Source: Bacillota bacterium (GTDB lineage: Bacteria; Bacillota; UBA4882; UBA8346). Taken from it: DNA of 64,000 nt. How positions within the stretch are numbered: position 1 is the first letter of the stretch; every line of letters begins with the position of its first letter. Positions 49,034-58,065 of this stretch are shown here, in pieces. The notes beneath the pieces are model-generated. The model was not told where the DNA came from. It ran no database searches and saw only the letters and a program-made list of their open reading frames with translations. The stretch lies in contig JAEXFN010000011.1 of NCBI GenBank assembly GCA_023400055.1, positions 62,001 to 126,000 of the forward strand, in the 5' to 3' direction. A program made the translations under genes and the position numbers.

Positions 49034-50590
49034 ATGGTCAAGCAGGCCGTTCCCTTCGTGGCGATGAAGGGAATCACTAAGTACTTTGCCAATGTGAAGG
49101 CCAATGATGCGGTCAGCATCGAGATCCGGCACGGCGAGATCCTGGCAATCCTGGGTGAGAACGGAGCCGGCAAGACGACGCTGATGAATATTTTGTACGG
49201 CCTCTATGCGCCGAGCGCGGGCCAGATCTTCATCGACGGAAGCGAGGTGACCATCGCCTCCCCCAAAGCCGCGATCGGGAAAGGCATTGGCATGGTGCAT
49301 CAGCATTTTATGCTGGTACCCAGCCATTCGATAGTGGAGAATATCATCCTGGGGATGGATGAGAACCGGGGCATCCTGCACCTGAAGGAAGAAGCGGCCA
49401 AGATCATCCGGCTCGCCCGGGAACTGGGTTTTCAGATCGATCCCTACCGCAAGGTGAAAGATCTCCCGGTCGGGGTGCAGCAACGGGTGGAGATTCTGAA
49501 AGCGATCTATCGCGGCGCCCGCTTGCTGATTATGGATGAGCCGACTGCAGTGTTGACGCCTCAAGAGAGCCAAGAACTGTTCAAGCTGTTGCGGAACTTT
49601 ATCCAATCGGGCAACGCAGTGGTCCTGATCACTCATAAACTGAATGAAGTCATGAGCGTCGCCGACCGGGTCACCGTTTTGCGGGACGGATGCTTCATCC
49701 GTACCGTGATCAAGACGGAGACGGATGAGGCGGAGCTGGCCCAAATGATGGTGGGCCGGGAGATCGCCCTGCAGGTTCAGAATGAGCGTGGCGCAGCCGA
49801 AACCGCTTTGCAGCCGGCCGATCCGCCGCTGTTGCGGATGGACCGGGTCACGGTCCACGACGCCCATGGCCATCCCAGCCTGAACCAATTATCGCTGGAA
49901 CTGCGTGCCGGAGAAATCCTGGGGATCGCCGGGGTCAGCGGCAACGGCCAGGAGGAGTTGGCCGAGGTGCTGGCGGGATTGCGCCGGGCTAGCGGAGGCC
50001 GGATCGAACTGAATGGCCGAGCGATCGTCCCCCGTTCGGCCCGGGAGATGATCCGGCAGAAGATCGGCTTTATCCCGGCCGACCGCCAGAGCATGGGGCT
50101 GATCCTGAATCTGTCGATTCGCGAGAATCTGCTGCTCAAGAGTTACGATCGGCCGCCTTTCTTTGCCAATGGGCTGATGCAGAAGGAGCGAACCGTGGCC
50201 AACTCTGAGCGGTTGATTGCGGATTACAATATCAAGGCTCCGGACGGCGAGACGCTGGCGAGAAACCTCTCCGGCGGCCATCAGCAAAAGGTAGTCATCG
50301 CTCGGGAGCTGTCGCTCGACCCCGATCTAGTCATCGCCTTCCAGCCGACCCGCGGCCTGGATATCGGGGCCATCAACTATGTCCATCAACTACTGCTCGA
50401 GGTACGCGCCGCCGGAAAAGCAGTACTGCTGATCTCCACCGAACTGTCGGAGATCTTTGCGCTGGCCGATCGGATCGGCGTAATCTATCAGGGGGCTATC
50501 TTGCGAAGTCTGGGGATTGCCGCGGCAACCGTTGAAGAAGTGGGCTTATTAATGGCCGGAGTGGACCGGAGCAAGGAGGCGGCACGATGA
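49034..50590 (+). CDS. BMP-type nucleoside/sugar ABC transporter, double ATPase
   Basis: The 518-residue protein contains two ATPase domains. The first (about 5-240) has GENGAGKTT, IVHQHFMLVPSHSIVENI-like sequence, signature VGVQQRVEILKA and LLIMDEPTAVLTP. The second (about 260-505) has a degenerate Walker A (GVSGNGQEEL), signature LSGGHQQKVVIAREL and AFQPTRGLD in place of a normal Walker B. This asymmetric pair is typical of NupA/YufO-like transporters for nucleosides that use BMP-family binding proteins. ATG at 49034 follows GAGGG. Its last codon overlaps the first permease gene. Confidence 0.94.
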   Translation: MVKQAVPFVAMKGITKYFANVKANDAVSIEIRHGEILAILGENGAGKTTLMNILYGLYAPSAGQIFIDGSEVTIASPKAAIGKGIGMVHQHFMLVPSHSIVENIILGMDENRGILHLKEEAAKIIRLARELGFQIDPYRKVKDLPVGVQQRVEILKAIYRGARLLIMDEPTAVLTPQESQELFKLLRNFIQSGNAVVLITHKLNEVMSVADRVTVLRDGCFIRTVIKTETDEAELAQMMVGREIALQVQNERGAAETALQPADPPLLRMDRVTVHDAHGHPSLNQLSLELRAGEILGIAGVSGNGQEELAEVLAGLRRASGGRIELNGRAIVPRSAREMIRQKIGFIPADRQSMGLILNLSIRENLLLKSYDRPPFFANGLMQKERTVANSERLIADYNIKAPDGETLARNLSGGHQQKVVIARELSLDPDLVIAFQPTRGLDIGAINYVHQLLLEVRAAGKAVLLISTELSEIFALADRIGVIYQGAILRSLGIAAATVEEVGLLMAGVDRSKEAAR

Positions 50591-51687
50591 TAGCGGGCGC
50601 AATCAAGCGTTTTCGGGACGCACACCGGGGCGTCGGAACACTCTTGGACATTCTCGCCCCGATCGCAGCAGTTTTCCTAGCCTTTTTGGTAGGAGGTCTG
50701 ATGCTGTTACTGCTGAAGATCAATCCCCTGGAGGTATACGGGCGGATGATCGTGGCTTGCTGGGGCGATCCGTACACGCTGGCCGAGATGCTGGTAAAGG
50801 CCACGCCACTGTTGCTGACCGGGCTCTCCTTTGCCTTCGCTTTCAAGGCGGGACTGTTCAATATCGGCGCCGACGGCCAGTTTTATATGGGTGCCTTGGT
50901 TGCGGTCTTCATTTCGCTGAAGCTGGCTTTCCTCGACTCCTGGCTGGTGTTGCCCCTGGCATTCGCCGCCGCCGTACTGATGGGCGGTATCTTCAGTGGA
51001 GTGGCCGGCTATCTGAAAGCCCGGTTTAACGCCAATGAGATCATTATCACCATCATGATGAATTATGTCGCTTTTCAGCTGGTCAACTTCTTTGTCAACG
51101 GACCCTTGAAAGAACGGGCCGGGGCCTACCCGCAGACCGATCCGATTCCCGTCGGCGCGCAACTGCCGCTCCTGGTCGCCGGCACCCGGCTCCATATCGG
51201 TCTGATCCTGGCGCTGCTCGGCGCGGCCATCTTCTATTTTGTCCTGAGCAAAACCAGCATTGGCTTTCAAGTCCGGGCGGTGGGCCTGAATCCGCGAGCG
51301 GCGGACTATGCCGGAATGAATACCCGGCGGGTGGTGATCACCGCTATGGGCATTAGCGGTTGCTTCGCCGGAGCCGCCGGATTTATGGAGATCAACGGCG
51401 TGCAGCATATCCTAATCCAGGGCTTTGCACCGGATGTCGGCACGGTGGGTACGGTCATCGCTTTGCTGGCCAATACCAACCCGGTCGGGATCGTCATCGG
51501 TTCGCTCTTCTTTGGTTTTCTCCAGGTCGGGGCCAATATTATCGGACAGACCTCCCAGGTGCCGCGGAACGCCATCGACATGATCCAGGGCTTTGTGGTA
51601 ATCTTCGTCCTGATCTCCTACTATCTTCAACATCGGGTCAGTGCCAGCCGGAAGCTCAAACAGCTACAAAAGGGGGTAACGCCGTAA
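50587..51687 (+). CDS. BMP-type ABC transporter, permease 1
   Basis: The 366-residue membrane protein of the BPD_transp_2 superfamily has about nine hydrophobic segments. The family segments are FAFAFKAGLFNIGADGQFYMGAL, AGYLKARFNANEIIITIMMNY and GFQVRAVGLNPRAADYAGMN. It corresponds to NupP/YufP-like permeases. The ATG overlaps the ATPase stop (ATGA), and the next permease follows directly, so the three genes are translationally coupled. Confidence 0.94.
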   Translation: MIAGAIKRFRDAHRGVGTLLDILAPIAAVFLAFLVGGLMLLLLKINPLEVYGRMIVACWGDPYTLAEMLVKATPLLLTGLSFAFAFKAGLFNIGADGQFYMGALVAVFISLKLAFLDSWLVLPLAFAAAVLMGGIFSGVAGYLKARFNANEIIITIMMNYVAFQLVNFFVNGPLKERAGAYPQTDPIPVGAQLPLLVAGTRLHIGLILALLGAAIFYFVLSKTSIGFQVRAVGLNPRAADYAGMNTRRVVITAMGISGCFAGAAGFMEINGVQHILIQGFAPDVGTVGTVIALLANTNPVGIVIGSLFFGFLQVGANIIGQTSQVPRNAIDMIQGFVVIFVLISYYLQHRVSASRKLKQLQKGVTP

Positions 51688-52605
51688 ATGTTCCTGATTA
51701 ACTTGCTCGCCGCCGGAGTGAATCTGGCCGGCCCCCTGCTCATCGCGGCGCTGGGTGAGCTGTACGCCGAGCGGACCGGGGTCTTAAATATCGGGATGGA
51801 AGGGATGATGCTGGCCGGAGCCTGGGGCGGTTTCGTGACGACCTATTTTACCGGTGACCCTTGGCTGGGCCTGCTGGGGGCGATCCTCGTTGGCATGCTC
51901 TTCGGTCTGTTAAACGGCGTGCTGGCCATCACCATGAAGGTCAACCAGGTGGTCAGCGGCATCGCCATCAATATTTTGCTTTCCGGCTTGACCATGTATT
52001 TGTACCGGGTGATTTACGGAATTCCACTCCTGCCGGTAACCGTCAACCCCTTTCAAAAGCTGCCGATTCCGCTCCTGAGCGAGATTCCGGTCCTCGGCAA
52101 GATCCTTTTCAACCACCAGGTGATCGTCTATATCGCCTATCTCCTGGTGCCACTGGCCTGGTTCATCCTCTATAAGACTTCGTTTGGCTTGGCGATCCGT
52201 TCGGCCGGCGAGAAACCGGCGGTGGTCGATACCGCCGGCCTGAGCGTCGCCCGGCTCCGCTACAGCGGGATGATCATCGGCGGGGCAATGGCCGGACTGG
52301 CCGGATCCTATTATTCACTGGCGCACCTGAATATTTTCGCCAATAATATCATCAGCGGCCGCGGTTTTATCGCTTTTGCCGCAGTGATCTTCGGCGGCTG
52401 GAATCCGCTGGGGATTCTCTTGGCCACGCTGATCTTCGGCATCGCCGACGCGCTCTCCACCCGGTTTTTGACCTCGGGTAATCAATTCGTCCCTTATGAG
52501 TTCTTGCTGATGACGCCCTATCTCATCACCATCGCGGCCACTTTGCTCTTCAGTCGGAAATCCATCTCTCCCGCTTCGCTGGGGACACCGTATGAAAAGG
52601 AATAG
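51688..52605 (+). CDS. BMP-type ABC transporter, permease 2
   Basis: The 305-residue membrane protein shows the second-permease pattern: PLLIAALGELYAERTGVLNIGMEGMMLAGAW near the N-terminus, NQVVSGIAINILLSGLTMYL and SFGLAIRSAGEKPAVVDTAGL. It forms the channel with permease 1. It starts at ATG 51688, immediately after the preceding stop, and relies on the upstream sequence AAAGGGGG as ribosome site. Confidence 0.94.
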   Translation: MFLINLLAAGVNLAGPLLIAALGELYAERTGVLNIGMEGMMLAGAWGGFVTTYFTGDPWLGLLGAILVGMLFGLLNGVLAITMKVNQVVSGIAINILLSGLTMYLYRVIYGIPLLPVTVNPFQKLPIPLLSEIPVLGKILFNHQVIVYIAYLLVPLAWFILYKTSFGLAIRSAGEKPAVVDTAGLSVARLRYSGMIIGGAMAGLAGSYYSLAHLNIFANNIISGRGFIAFAAVIFGGWNPLGILLATLIFGIADALSTRFLTSGNQFVPYEFLLMTPYLITIAATLLFSRKSISPASLGTPYEKE

Positions 52606-52749
52606 CTCTTGCAGAGGGGGCGATAGCGATACTTAAAAATATGTCGCAGTGATTGGAGTTTTCAAAGACCAATCGCGGCAGCGGGATCTTGAATCCGTCA
52701 TGGGGCATCGGTCCACAGCCAATCATTTACATTTGAAGGAGGAATCATC
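52606..52749 (+). other. Spacer with hairpin before the binding-protein gene
   Basis: GATTGG and CCAATC form a 6-bp stem at about 52653-52676. No terminator T run and no clear promoter. It may set a separate expression level for the binding protein, which in this operon comes last. Confidence 0.4.
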
Positions 52750-53712
52750 ATGAAAAGCAAATTAGCGGTAGTCCTGTTGGTACTGGCATTGATCTTCGCC
52801 ATCAACGTCCAGGCGAAAGAGGCGGCCGGTTCCAAGATCGTACTGGTCCTGCCCGGCCCGATCAACGATCAGAGCTGGAACGCGACCAACTACAGCGGTC
52901 TGGTGGCTTGCAACAAGCAGTTGGGAACGAAGATCGAATATGTCGAGAATGTACAGCAATCGGATTTCGAATCGACCTTCCGCAATTACGGGCAACGCAA
53001 TTACGACCTGGTCATCGCGGCCGGCACGCAGTTTGACGATGCGGCGGTGAAGATCGCCCCGTTATATCCGAAGACCCATTATCTGATCATCAACGGCGCC
53101 AAAGGGATCGCCCCGAACCTGACCGGGGTCACCATCCGCGAGTGGGAGAGCGGTTATCTGGCCGGAATCCTGGCCGGCTTATCCACCAAATCGGGGATCA
53201 TCGGCGAGATGGGCGGTTTTCCCAACCCGATCATGGTTGATACCCTGAACGCCATGGCCGCAGGGGCCAAGAGCGTCAATCCCAAGTTTAAGAAGGCGAT
53301 TATCACCTACGCCAACTCTTGGTCCGATGTGAGCAAGGGCAAGGAGATCGGCCAGTCGATGGTGGAGAACGGCGCCGACGTCCTGTTCGCCTATGCCAAC
53401 CAGGCCGGCCTGGGCACGCTGATGGCGGCCAAGGAAGCCAATGTCAAGTTCATCGGGTTCGCCAGCGATCAGAACGATGCCGCCCCCAACCTGATCCCGG
53501 GCAGCATCCTGTATAAGTACGACAAACTCTATCTCTTCGTGGTCGGCAGCTTCCTCAAGGGCCAACTGAAGCCGGTGGTCAGCACCGTCGGCCTGAAAGA
53601 GGGCATCATTGATGTCGTCTACGCCAAGTCCGCCACCGCCCAGATGAAGTCGGAAGTGGCCAAAGCCATGAAAGCGATCGAATCGGGCAAGCTCAATCTG
53701 GATAAGAAGTAA
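52750..53712 (+). CDS. BMP-family basic membrane lipoprotein-type binding protein
   Basis: The 320-residue PnrA/BMP-family binding protein has a signal sequence (about residues 4-22) ending in VQA, a signal peptidase I site. There is no Cys, whereas Firmicute BMP proteins are normally lipoproteins. The mature protein opens KIVLVLPGPINDQSWNATNY and contains ITIREWESGYLAGILAG-like and IGFASDQNDAAPN, both typical. It probably binds purine nucleosides or a related sugar and delivers them to the permeases upstream. ATG at 52750 follows GAAGGAGG. A terminator follows. Confidence 0.93.
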   Translation: MKSKLAVVLLVLALIFAINVQAKEAAGSKIVLVLPGPINDQSWNATNYSGLVACNKQLGTKIEYVENVQQSDFESTFRNYGQRNYDLVIAAGTQFDDAAVKIAPLYPKTHYLIINGAKGIAPNLTGVTIREWESGYLAGILAGLSTKSGIIGEMGGFPNPIMVDTLNAMAAGAKSVNPKFKKAIITYANSWSDVSKGKEIGQSMVENGADVLFAYANQAGLGTLMAAKEANVKFIGFASDQNDAAPNLIPGSILYKYDKLYLFVVGSFLKGQLKPVVSTVGLKEGIIDVVYAKSATAQMKSEVAKAMKAIESGKLNLDKK

Positions 53713-53740
53713 ATCCGGAGTCGAAGTGCAGCGACGAGAG

Positions 53741-53770
53741 TAAGGAGCCCCAGCCGGCTCCTTATTTTCG
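53741..53770 (+). terminator. Intrinsic terminator after the BMP operon
   Basis: TAAGGAGCC and GGCTCCTTA pair across CCAGCC, followed by TTTTCG. The rest of the gap to 54014 shows no gene and no clear promoter. Confidence 0.85.
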
Positions 53771-54014
53771 TGTTACGACGGAATCGGGAATGTTTGTTGC
53801 TGAAAAGTAAGAACAACGCCGGGATGAATGCGCTGCTTCGATGGTCCCTCGGACGAAATCATTGCAAATTTTGTCCCGCAAAGCCGGATTTGGATGACAA
53901 TTTGTAGTAAAATGAACGTATATGCAACGGTTTCTCGGATGCCGATGCGCGAAAGCATGATCCGGCGGGATAACGATTGCATGGGATTATTTTTCGACGA
54001 TAGGAGATGTTTCG

Positions 54015-55043
54015 GTGAGCGCTCAACAAAATTATCCGACCAACATTGAAAAAAGTTTCTGGCAGGGTGAGCCGATCGTGCGGCTTACGGCCGGGGGATA
54101 CGAGGCCGTATTGGTGCCGGGGGTCGGCGCCCAGCTGATCGCCTTGAAAGATTGCCGCCGCGGCTTGGACTTATTGCGCAATCCGGTCGATCTAGTGGAT
54201 ATCGAGGCCTATAAGGCCCGGCCCCAGGTCTACGGGATCCCCTTGCTCTTCCCGCCCAACCGGATCGAGGACGGCAAGCTGGCCATCGCCGGCCAGACCG
54301 TGGAGCTGCTCGTCAATGACACCAATGGCCACAACCATATCCACGGTTTCCTGCGGACCCGCCCCTGGCACCTGACCCAGCTGGAGGTCGTCGGCGCGGC
54401 GATCGAAGTCGAGGCGGTCTTCGGCGGCGACTCGGCCACCGACTCTTACAGCGCCTATTTGAACCAATTCCAATTCAAGCTGCAATACGTATTGTCCGAA
54501 GCCGGACTCAAGCAGCGGCTGACCGTCACCAACCAGGGCCGGACCCCGCTGCCGCTGGGCGTCGGATTCCATACCGCCTTCAAGGTGCCCTTCCACCCCG
54601 GGAGCAGCGCCGCCGATTGTCGGCTGAAGGTATCGATCGGCCGGGAATGGGAGCTGACCGAGCGGATTCTGCCCACCGGGAAGCTGCTGCCCTTGAACGA
54701 ACACGATCAGGCCTACCGGACCAGCGGCGCGTTGCCGCAGGGGACCCCGATCTCCGGCCATTTCACGGTCGAGGAGTTGACCGTCGCCGGCCGGCCGTTC
54801 CACGGCGCGATCATTGAGGATCGTTCCAAGGGGTTGCGGCTGGTCTATACGGTGGGCCGGGAATACCGGCATTGGATGCTCTGGAACGACGACGGCGCGG
54901 CCGGCTTCTTCTGCCCCGAGCCGCAGACCTGGGCGATCAATGCGCCCAATCTCAAACTGGCGCCGGAGCTCACCGGCTATCAGGAACTCGGGCCCGACGC
55001 GAGCTGGGTCGGGGAAACCGCCATCGCAGTGGAGGAGATTTAA
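54015..55043 (+). CDS. Aldose 1-epimerase (mutarotase) family protein
   Basis: The 342-residue beta-sandwich protein of the galactose mutarotase-like fold has HNHIHGFLRTRPW (first catalytic His region), GVGFHTAFKVPF (second His) and FFCPEPQTWAINAPN, which holds the catalytic Glu of this family. It interconverts alpha and beta anomers of a free sugar, or acts on a sugar derivative. Following a nucleoside/sugar ABC operon, it may process the imported sugar. The start is GTG at 54015 behind GGAGAT. Confidence 0.9.
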   Translation: MSAQQNYPTNIEKSFWQGEPIVRLTAGGYEAVLVPGVGAQLIALKDCRRGLDLLRNPVDLVDIEAYKARPQVYGIPLLFPPNRIEDGKLAIAGQTVELLVNDTNGHNHIHGFLRTRPWHLTQLEVVGAAIEVEAVFGGDSATDSYSAYLNQFQFKLQYVLSEAGLKQRLTVTNQGRTPLPLGVGFHTAFKVPFHPGSSAADCRLKVSIGREWELTERILPTGKLLPLNEHDQAYRTSGALPQGTPISGHFTVEELTVAGRPFHGAIIEDRSKGLRLVYTVGREYRHWMLWNDDGAAGFFCPEPQTWAINAPNLKLAPELTGYQELGPDASWVGETAIAVEEI

Positions 55044-55114
55044 AAGGAACGGCGCTCAATCCGACGGGTTGGCCGGGCAGGTTCGCCACGGTCGCGGGAA
55101 GCGCTTGATTCGCA

Positions 55115-55345
55115 GCGGGAAGATCTTTATCCCCAAAAGTCAGACCTTGCTTCACAAAAGATCGATCTGGAATCATTGCAGATCGATCTTTATTCACAGA
55201 AGATCGATCTTGATCCACAGAAGATCGATCTTTATTAACAAAAGATCGATCTGGAATCGTCGCAGACAGATCTTTATTAACAAAAGATCGATCTGGAATC
55301 GTCGCAGACAGATCTTTATTAACAAAAGATCGATTCTTTGTGGAT
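55115..55345. repeat. 21-bp phased array, GATCGATC type (A6)
   Basis: CGATCT or AGATCT slots start at 55121, 55142, 55163, 55184, 55205, 55226, 55247 and 55268, exactly 21 bp apart. Inter-slot sequences include TTTATTAACAAA, GGAATCGTCGC and TTTATTCACAG. One perfect DnaA box, TTATTCACA, lies at 55190-55198, and three TTATTAACA variants follow, all in the opposite orientation to the boxes of A1-A3. The palindromic core is GATCGATC here and GAGCTC in the other arrays. Confidence 0.88.
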
Positions 55346-55409
55346 CAGTGAGTTACTGGAATGATCCAGGATGAAAATAGCGGACCGCTACGGGCTTCTT
55401 TGGCGGCCG

Positions 55410-55973
55410 CTACTTCCAGACGACCTGCAGCGGTTTGCGGGTATACGAGTCCGGGACCGTCTCCGGATAGCCGAGAATGATTGGCGCGATACCCTGGTGG
55501 TCGCGGGGGATCTCCAATTCCTCCTTGAAGGCGGGATCGTTCATCAGCAGCGCGGCGAAACCGATCCAGCAGGTCCCCAGGCCCATCCCGTGGGCGGCCA
55601 GCATCAGGTTTTGCGCGGCCAGGCAGCAGTCGCCTGCGGCCATTGGCGCCTCGCTCCCCAAAGTGTTGTAGATGATGATCAGCGTTCCGGCCTGATAAAA
55701 GATGTTAAAATCGGGCTGGGAGAGAGCTTTTTGATAACCCTGGGGGTTGGGTTTGCCCGCGAACCACTGCAGGAACAGCGCCTTGGAACGGTCCGAATAT
55801 TGGCGCAGCCGTTCCTGGCCTTGAATGACTGTGAAAGACCAGGGCTGGGAGTTCGAGGCGCTGGGCGCCAACGCGGCCGCTTCCAGCAGCTTGGTGATGC
55901 TCTCTTTGGGAACGGCCTCTGCCGTGTACTTGCGGATCGAACGCCGGCCGTAAATCGCTTCCATCAGATCCAT
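55410..55973 (-). CDS. Nitroreductase-family protein
   Basis: This compact 187-residue nitroreductase opens DLMEAIYGRRSIRKYTAEAVPKE, with the FMN-binding RRSIRKY. SNSQPW marks the substrate and FMN pocket. MLAAHGMGLGTCWIG and the C-terminal ILGYPE segment are also typical. It should bind FMN as a dimer and reduce nitro compounds, quinones or a specific metabolite. ATG at 55973 follows AAGGAGG. It stands alone on the minus strand between array A6 and a GNAT gene. Confidence 0.93.
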   Translation of the reverse strand: MDLMEAIYGRRSIRKYTAEAVPKESITKLLEAAALAPSASNSQPWSFTVIQGQERLRQYSDRSKALFLQWFAGKPNPQGYQKALSQPDFNIFYQAGTLIIIYNTLGSEAPMAAGDCCLAAQNLMLAAHGMGLGTCWIGFAALLMNDPAFKEELEIPRDHQGIAPIILGYPETVPDSYTRKPLQVVWK

Positions 55974-56139
55974 GATTGAATGCCTCCTTCATTTGGTTAT
56001 GTTTCAATTTCAATATGTTAATTCTGGGAAGGCGGGAATATTCCTGGGGATCGTTCTGTAAAATTATTCAAGCGAGACAGGAATTCCCCCAGCCGCGGCG
56101 AAATACCAGGCAACGACGGGAGTCCGAGGAGGGAACGTT

Positions 56140-56652
56140 TTGACCAGTCCAAACATCGAGGATGAGGCGGTCATCCGGCCGGTGACGGAGGATGGCCAAC
56201 TGCAAGAAAGCGTGGCGGTGATCCAGGCCGCTTTTCAGACCGTCGCCGACGAGCTGTGCCTGACCGAGGCCAATTGTCCCACCAATCCGGCCTTTTTAAA
56301 GCTGGCCAGTCTGGAGGCGCTGCGCCAGAAGGGAGTCCAGTTTTACGGCCTGTTCAGCGCGGCGCGGCTGGCCGGCTTTGTGGCAATCGAAAAATCCAGT
56401 GATACGCTATATTTCATGGAAAAACTGGCCGTGCTCCCCGAATTCCGGCATCGCGGCTATGGCCGGCGGTTGCTGGATTTCGTCTTTGCCGCGGTACGGC
56501 AGGCGGGCGGGGCGAAGGTCTCCATCGCCATTGTGGATGAAAATACCCGTTTGAAGTATTGGTATCAAGCCTACGGCTTCCGGGAGACCCGCTGCCAGAA
56601 ATTCGCGCACCTGCCCTTCACGGTCTGCTTTCTGGAAAAGGAAGTCGGCTAG
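56140..56652 (+). CDS. GNAT-family N-acetyltransferase
   Basis: The 170-residue protein has the GNAT acetyl-CoA motif A as EKLAVLPEFRHRGYGRRLLDFV (Q/RxxGxG/A form). The later strand with the Tyr of YWYQAYGFRETRC is motif B. It transfers an acetyl group from acetyl-CoA to an amine. The acceptor cannot be told. The start is TTG at 56140 after GGAGGG. A weak terminator follows. Confidence 0.9.
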   Translation: MTSPNIEDEAVIRPVTEDGQLQESVAVIQAAFQTVADELCLTEANCPTNPAFLKLASLEALRQKGVQFYGLFSAARLAGFVAIEKSSDTLYFMEKLAVLPEFRHRGYGRRLLDFVFAAVRQAGGAKVSIAIVDENTRLKYWYQAYGFRETRCQKFAHLPFTVCFLEKEVG

Positions 56653-56671
56653 CGGATTCGATTATCATTGA

Positions 56672-56716
56672 AACGGACGCCTCAACCTGGAACTTCGGGT
56701 CGGGGCTTTTTTATTG
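56672..56716 (+). terminator. Intrinsic terminator after the GNAT gene
   Basis: GCCTCAACC pairs with GGGTCGGGGC allowing G-T pairs, followed by TTTTTTATTG. Confidence 0.65.
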
Positions 56717-56751
56717 TTAAATTTGGATGCTAGAGGACCAGGGAAAATAGA

Positions 56752-56780
56752 TTGACTTTTTATAAACGAATATATATAAT
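56752..56780 (+). promoter_or_regulatory. SigA-type promoter of the DUF2087 operon
   Basis: TTGACT at 56752-56757 and TATAAT at 56775-56780, spacer 17 bp. Confidence 0.8.
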
Positions 56781-56817
56781 GACCATATAAATAATAGACG
56801 TAAATGGAGAATGTTTT

Positions 56818-57579
56818 ATGGAACTGTCCAAACTATTCTGGGGTGCCAGCCTGGCCGAGCTGAAGCAGGGCTACCGTTATGAACCCGCCGCCGAGGAATA
56901 TCTTTGCCTCCTTTGCGGCGAACGATTCACCAAAGGCCGGATTTATCCGCTGGACGACATCTTGCTGGAAGCGGAAAAGGCGGCCCGGACCCACATCGTC
57001 AAGGAGCATTCGTCGACGTTCGCCTTTCTATTGGAACTCGATAAAAAATACACCGGGCTGACTGAGCATCAAAAGGAGTTGTTGACCTGTTTTTATCAGA
57101 ATCTGAGCGATAAGGAGATCGCCGCCCGGATGGAGAACGGCAATACTTCCACCATTCGCAACCAGCGTTTTTCATTCCGGGAAAAGGCCAAGCAGGCCAA
57201 GGTATTCCTGGCCATCACGGAGCTGCTGGAGGAACATTCGGCCAAGGGGGAACAGTTCATCGCCATCCCGCCCGGCGTGGCCATGGTCGACGAACGGTTC
57301 GCCATCACCGAAACGGAGAACGAGGCCATTCTCAAGACTTATTTTAAATCGGGAGTGACCGGTCCGCTGAGCGGGTTTCCCAAAAAGGAAAAGCGCAAAA
57401 TCGCGATTCTGAAGCAACTGCTGCAGCGGTTCGAACCGAAGCGCAGGTATACCGAGAAAGAGGTCAACGCCATCCTCAAGAGCGCGTATGACGACTATGT
57501 CACCTTACGGAGATATTTGATTGAATACGGGTTTATGGATCGCCTCCCCGACGGAAGCCAGTATTGGGTAAAGAGCTGA
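56818..57579 (+). CDS. DUF2087 regulator with zinc-ribbon-like N-terminus
   Basis: The 253-residue protein has three parts. Residues 1-65 contain CLLCGERF and a later HIVKEH, a likely C2H2-type zinc site. Residues about 75-130 look like a LuxR-type helix-turn-helix (LTEHQKELLTCFYQNLSDKEIAARM...NTSTIRNQRF). Residues about 185-253 are a DUF2087 domain (FPKKEKRKIAILKQLLQRFEPKRRYTEKEVN...DDYVTLRRYLIEYGFMDRLPDGSQYW). DUF2087 occurs in transcriptional regulators and is probably nucleic-acid binding. ATG at 56818 follows GGAGAATG. It is followed by a second DUF2087 gene. Confidence 0.9.
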   Translation: MELSKLFWGASLAELKQGYRYEPAAEEYLCLLCGERFTKGRIYPLDDILLEAEKAARTHIVKEHSSTFAFLLELDKKYTGLTEHQKELLTCFYQNLSDKEIAARMENGNTSTIRNQRFSFREKAKQAKVFLAITELLEEHSAKGEQFIAIPPGVAMVDERFAITETENEAILKTYFKSGVTGPLSGFPKKEKRKIAILKQLLQRFEPKRRYTEKEVNAILKSAYDDYVTLRRYLIEYGFMDRLPDGSQYWVKS

Positions 57580-57615
57580 CCGTCGAATAACAATTTTGCG
57601 AAAGGATGAAATTCC

Positions 57616-58047
57616 ATGGCGACCCCTTGGATTTCCGGTGATAATTTTAAAAAACGCCTGGTCGACCTGTGCCTGCGGAGCGGCATGAGCGAATTTCCGA
57701 CCAAGCGCCGGGACCAGCTGATCTTGTTAAAGAGCATCGCGCTGATGTTCTCGCCGGAGCGGAGCTATTCCGAAATGGAGGTCAACGCCGTGATTCAACG
57801 GTGGCTGACGGTTGCGAGCTGTTTTTCCGGCTGGGATCATGTCACCTTGCGGCGGCGGCTGGTCGATGAGAATTTTTTCGACCGCAACCAGGACGGCTCT
57901 TGCTACCGGGTCGATCCGGACGGACCCTCCGGATGCGCCTTCGATCCGGCCATTGCCGGACTGGAGTTCGGCGCGATATTGGCTGACGGGGAAAAGGACA
58001 TCGCCCGGCGCAAGGCCGAATACTTGCAAAAACAGGCCGCGAGGTAG
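57616..58047 (+). CDS. DUF2087 domain protein
   Basis: The 143-residue protein has a single DUF2087 domain with the same landmarks as its upstream neighbour (FPTKRRDQLILLKSIALMFSPERSYSEMEVNAVI and DHVTLRRRLVDENFFDRNQDGSCY). A charged C-terminal helix follows. It has no HTH of its own. It lies 36 bp after the DUF2087 regulator, with AAAGGATG before the ATG at 57616, so co-expression and perhaps complex formation are likely. Confidence 0.88.
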   Translation: MATPWISGDNFKKRLVDLCLRSGMSEFPTKRRDQLILLKSIALMFSPERSYSEMEVNAVIQRWLTVASCFSGWDHVTLRRRLVDENFFDRNQDGSCYRVDPDGPSGCAFDPAIAGLEFGAILADGEKDIARRKAEYLQKQAAR

Positions 58048-58065
58048 CTTTTGAAAGGAGCGGGC

